A stretch of DNA of 64,000 nucleotides from Natranaerovirga hydrolytica (GTDB lineage Bacteria > Bacillota > Clostridia > Lachnospirales > DSM-24629), in assembly GCF_004339095.1 (NCBI RefSeq), contig NZ_SMGQ01000013.1:1-64000 (forward strand), read 5' to 3'. Positions 62,988 through 64,000 of the stretch are shown here, in pieces. Under the pieces are notes generated by a model, which worked only from the letters and a program-made list of their open reading frames with translations, ran no database searches and was not told where the DNA came from. The position numbers and the translations under genes were made by a program. Each line of letters opens with the position of its first letter. Positions within the stretch are counted from its first letter, which is position 1.

Positions 62988-64000
62988 ATGACATATAAAT
63001 TTGCCAGTCGAATGAACCATTTAAAAGCATCTGAGATTAGGGAGATTCTTAAAGTAACTGAAAAGCCTGATGTAATTTCATTTGCAGGAGGATTGCCAGC
63101 ACCGGAGCTTTTTCCAATAGAGGCCATTAAGGAAGCCAGTAATCGAGTACTGGAAGAAGATGGTATTAAAGCCCTTCAATATACGACAACTGAAGGGTAT
63201 AGTCCTTTACGAAAGTGGATTTCAAATAGGATGAATAAAAAATGGCAAACAAACTTTGGGGCAGATAACATTATGTTAACCCATGGCTCTCAGCAAGGAT
63301 TAGACCTTACAGGAAAAGTGTTTTTAGACAAGGGAGACATTGTTTTATGTGAAAGTCCAACCTATTTAGCGGCTATAAGTGCTTTTAAAGCGTATGAATG
63401 TCAGTTTATGGAAGTGGCCACAGATGAAGAAGGAATGATCCTTGAAGATCTTGAGAAGGTTTTAGAAAGTCATATAGACAAAATCAAATTAATCTATGTT
63501 ATACCTGATTTTCAAAATCCTACAGGAAGAACATGGTCCTTAAATAGAAGAAAAGAACTGGTTAAGTTAGCCACTAAATATGAAGTTGCGATTATTGAAG
63601 ATAACCCTTATGGAGAGCTTAGATTTGAAGGGGAAATGTTACCATCGGTACAATCACTTGATAAAGAAGGATGGGTGATTTCATTAGGGTCATTTTCTAA
63701 AGTGTTTTGTCCGGGCTACAGAATTGGATGGGTTATGGCTAGTAAAAGCCTTATTGAAAAATATGTGCTTGTTAAACAAGGTGCAGACTTACAATGTAAC
63801 ACCATGGCTCAAATGGTCATTGCCAAATACCTTGAGTTGTATGATATTGACGTACACATACAGAATATATGCGACGTATATAAAGACAGAAGAAATACAG
63901 CCATTAAAGTAATGGAACAAGAATTTCCAACAGAAGTGAAATTCACAAGACCTCAAGGTGGATTATTTGCTTGGGTAGAATTGCCTGAATTTATGAATGC
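62988..64000 (+). CDS. PLP-dependent aminotransferase, fold type I (cut by the window end)
   Basis: About 337 residues visible. GGAGG at 62975-62979 precedes ATG 62988. FASRMNHLKASEIREILKVT, FAGGLPAPELFP, the QQGLDLTGKVFLDKGDIVL stretch, DFQNPTGRTWSLNRR, IEDNPYGELRF and SLGSFSKVFCPGYRIGW (PLP Lys) match 2-aminoadipate/aromatic (LysN/ARO8-like) aminotransferases. There is no DNA-binding domain, unlike the MocR gene before it. Probably cotranscribed with and regulated by that protein. Substrate not decided. Confidence 0.9.
   Translation, partial: MTYKFASRMNHLKASEIREILKVTEKPDVISFAGGLPAPELFPIEAIKEASNRVLEEDGIKALQYTTTEGYSPLRKWISNRMNKKWQTNFGADNIMLTHGSQQGLDLTGKVFLDKGDIVLCESPTYLAAISAFKAYECQFMEVATDEEGMILEDLEKVLESHIDKIKLIYVIPDFQNPTGRTWSLNRRKELVKLATKYEVAIIEDNPYGELRFEGEMLPSVQSLDKEGWVISLGSFSKVFCPGYRIGWVMASKSLIEKYVLVKQGADLQCNTMAQMVIAKYLELYDIDVHIQNICDVYKDRRNTAIKVMEQEFPTEVKFTRPQGGLFAWVELPEFMN

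Overview
The window is A+T-rich, with strong AGGAGG-type ribosome binding sites, frequent TTG and GTG starts, and typical low-GC Gram-positive families (PcrA, RlmD-type rRNA methylase, TetM-like GTPase with a YacP/NYN tail, MocR regulators, CPBP protease, YwbE). It most likely comes from the chromosome of an anaerobic Clostridia-type Firmicute; I cannot name the species. I recognised no rRNA, tRNA or CRISPR array.

Layout. (1) Bases 1-8460 hold a same-strand cluster of secreted or membrane-anchored proteins. Two carry copper-amine-oxidase-like N-terminal repeats, and five are paralogues built from a roughly 130-residue module I do not recognise (start NG[LF][ST]-x-x-E, end W-V-x-x-N-P-x-E-A-Y). 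The cluster shows recent duplication, deletion and frameshift. (2) 8591-12690: housekeeping genes pcrA, a small acidic membrane protein and rlmD. (3) 12957-22119: a defence island. An XRE regulator precedes hsdM-hsdS-[AAA ATPase - HNH nuclease]-hsdR and a truncated mrr; the ATPase/HNH pair resembles Septu (PtuA/PtuB) and is nested between hsdS and hsdR. (4) 22120-29640: decayed, mobile-element-rich DNA with IS3 and IS1380 remnants, an IS3-type element splitting a membrane gene, decayed toxin-antitoxin modules with a duplicated promoter, a GNAT relic and a TetR gene. One intact gene, a CPBP protease fused to a TIM-barrel-like domain, stands among them. (5) 29727-42404: YwbE, a PAS-GGDEF-HD-GYP protein, a TetR/SRPBCC pair, a GNAT, membrane proteins, a 7TMR-DISM diguanylate cyclase, and a MocR/DUF2000/amino-acid permease locus. 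(6) 42708-49775: an SDR/DUF4177 chimeric ORF, leuCD-type isomerase genes, the TetM-like GTPase-NYN fusion and an ABC exporter. (7) 49835-56301: REP-like repeats and their RAYT transposase, next to a G+C-richer block with a MalT-like regulator and an antibiotic-type ABC exporter; another REP copy lies at the far edge. (8) 56392-60648: LanFEG-type immunity transporter with a two-component system. (9) 60776-64000: GyrI-like protein, a MocR regulator and a PLP aminotransferase cut by the window end.

How the genes work together. hsdM/S/R form one restriction-modification operon, with the ATPase/HNH pair probably acting as a second defence module. LanFEG and its two-component system form one peptide-antibiotic sensing and export unit. 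The MocR regulators probably control the adjacent DUF2000/permease and aminotransferase genes. The two TetR genes have recognisable palindromes at their own promoters or next to their neighbours. The strongest candidates for new biology are the paralogous lipoprotein array, the nested ATPase/HNH pair, the GTPase-NYN fusion and the CPBP/TIM-barrel fusion.
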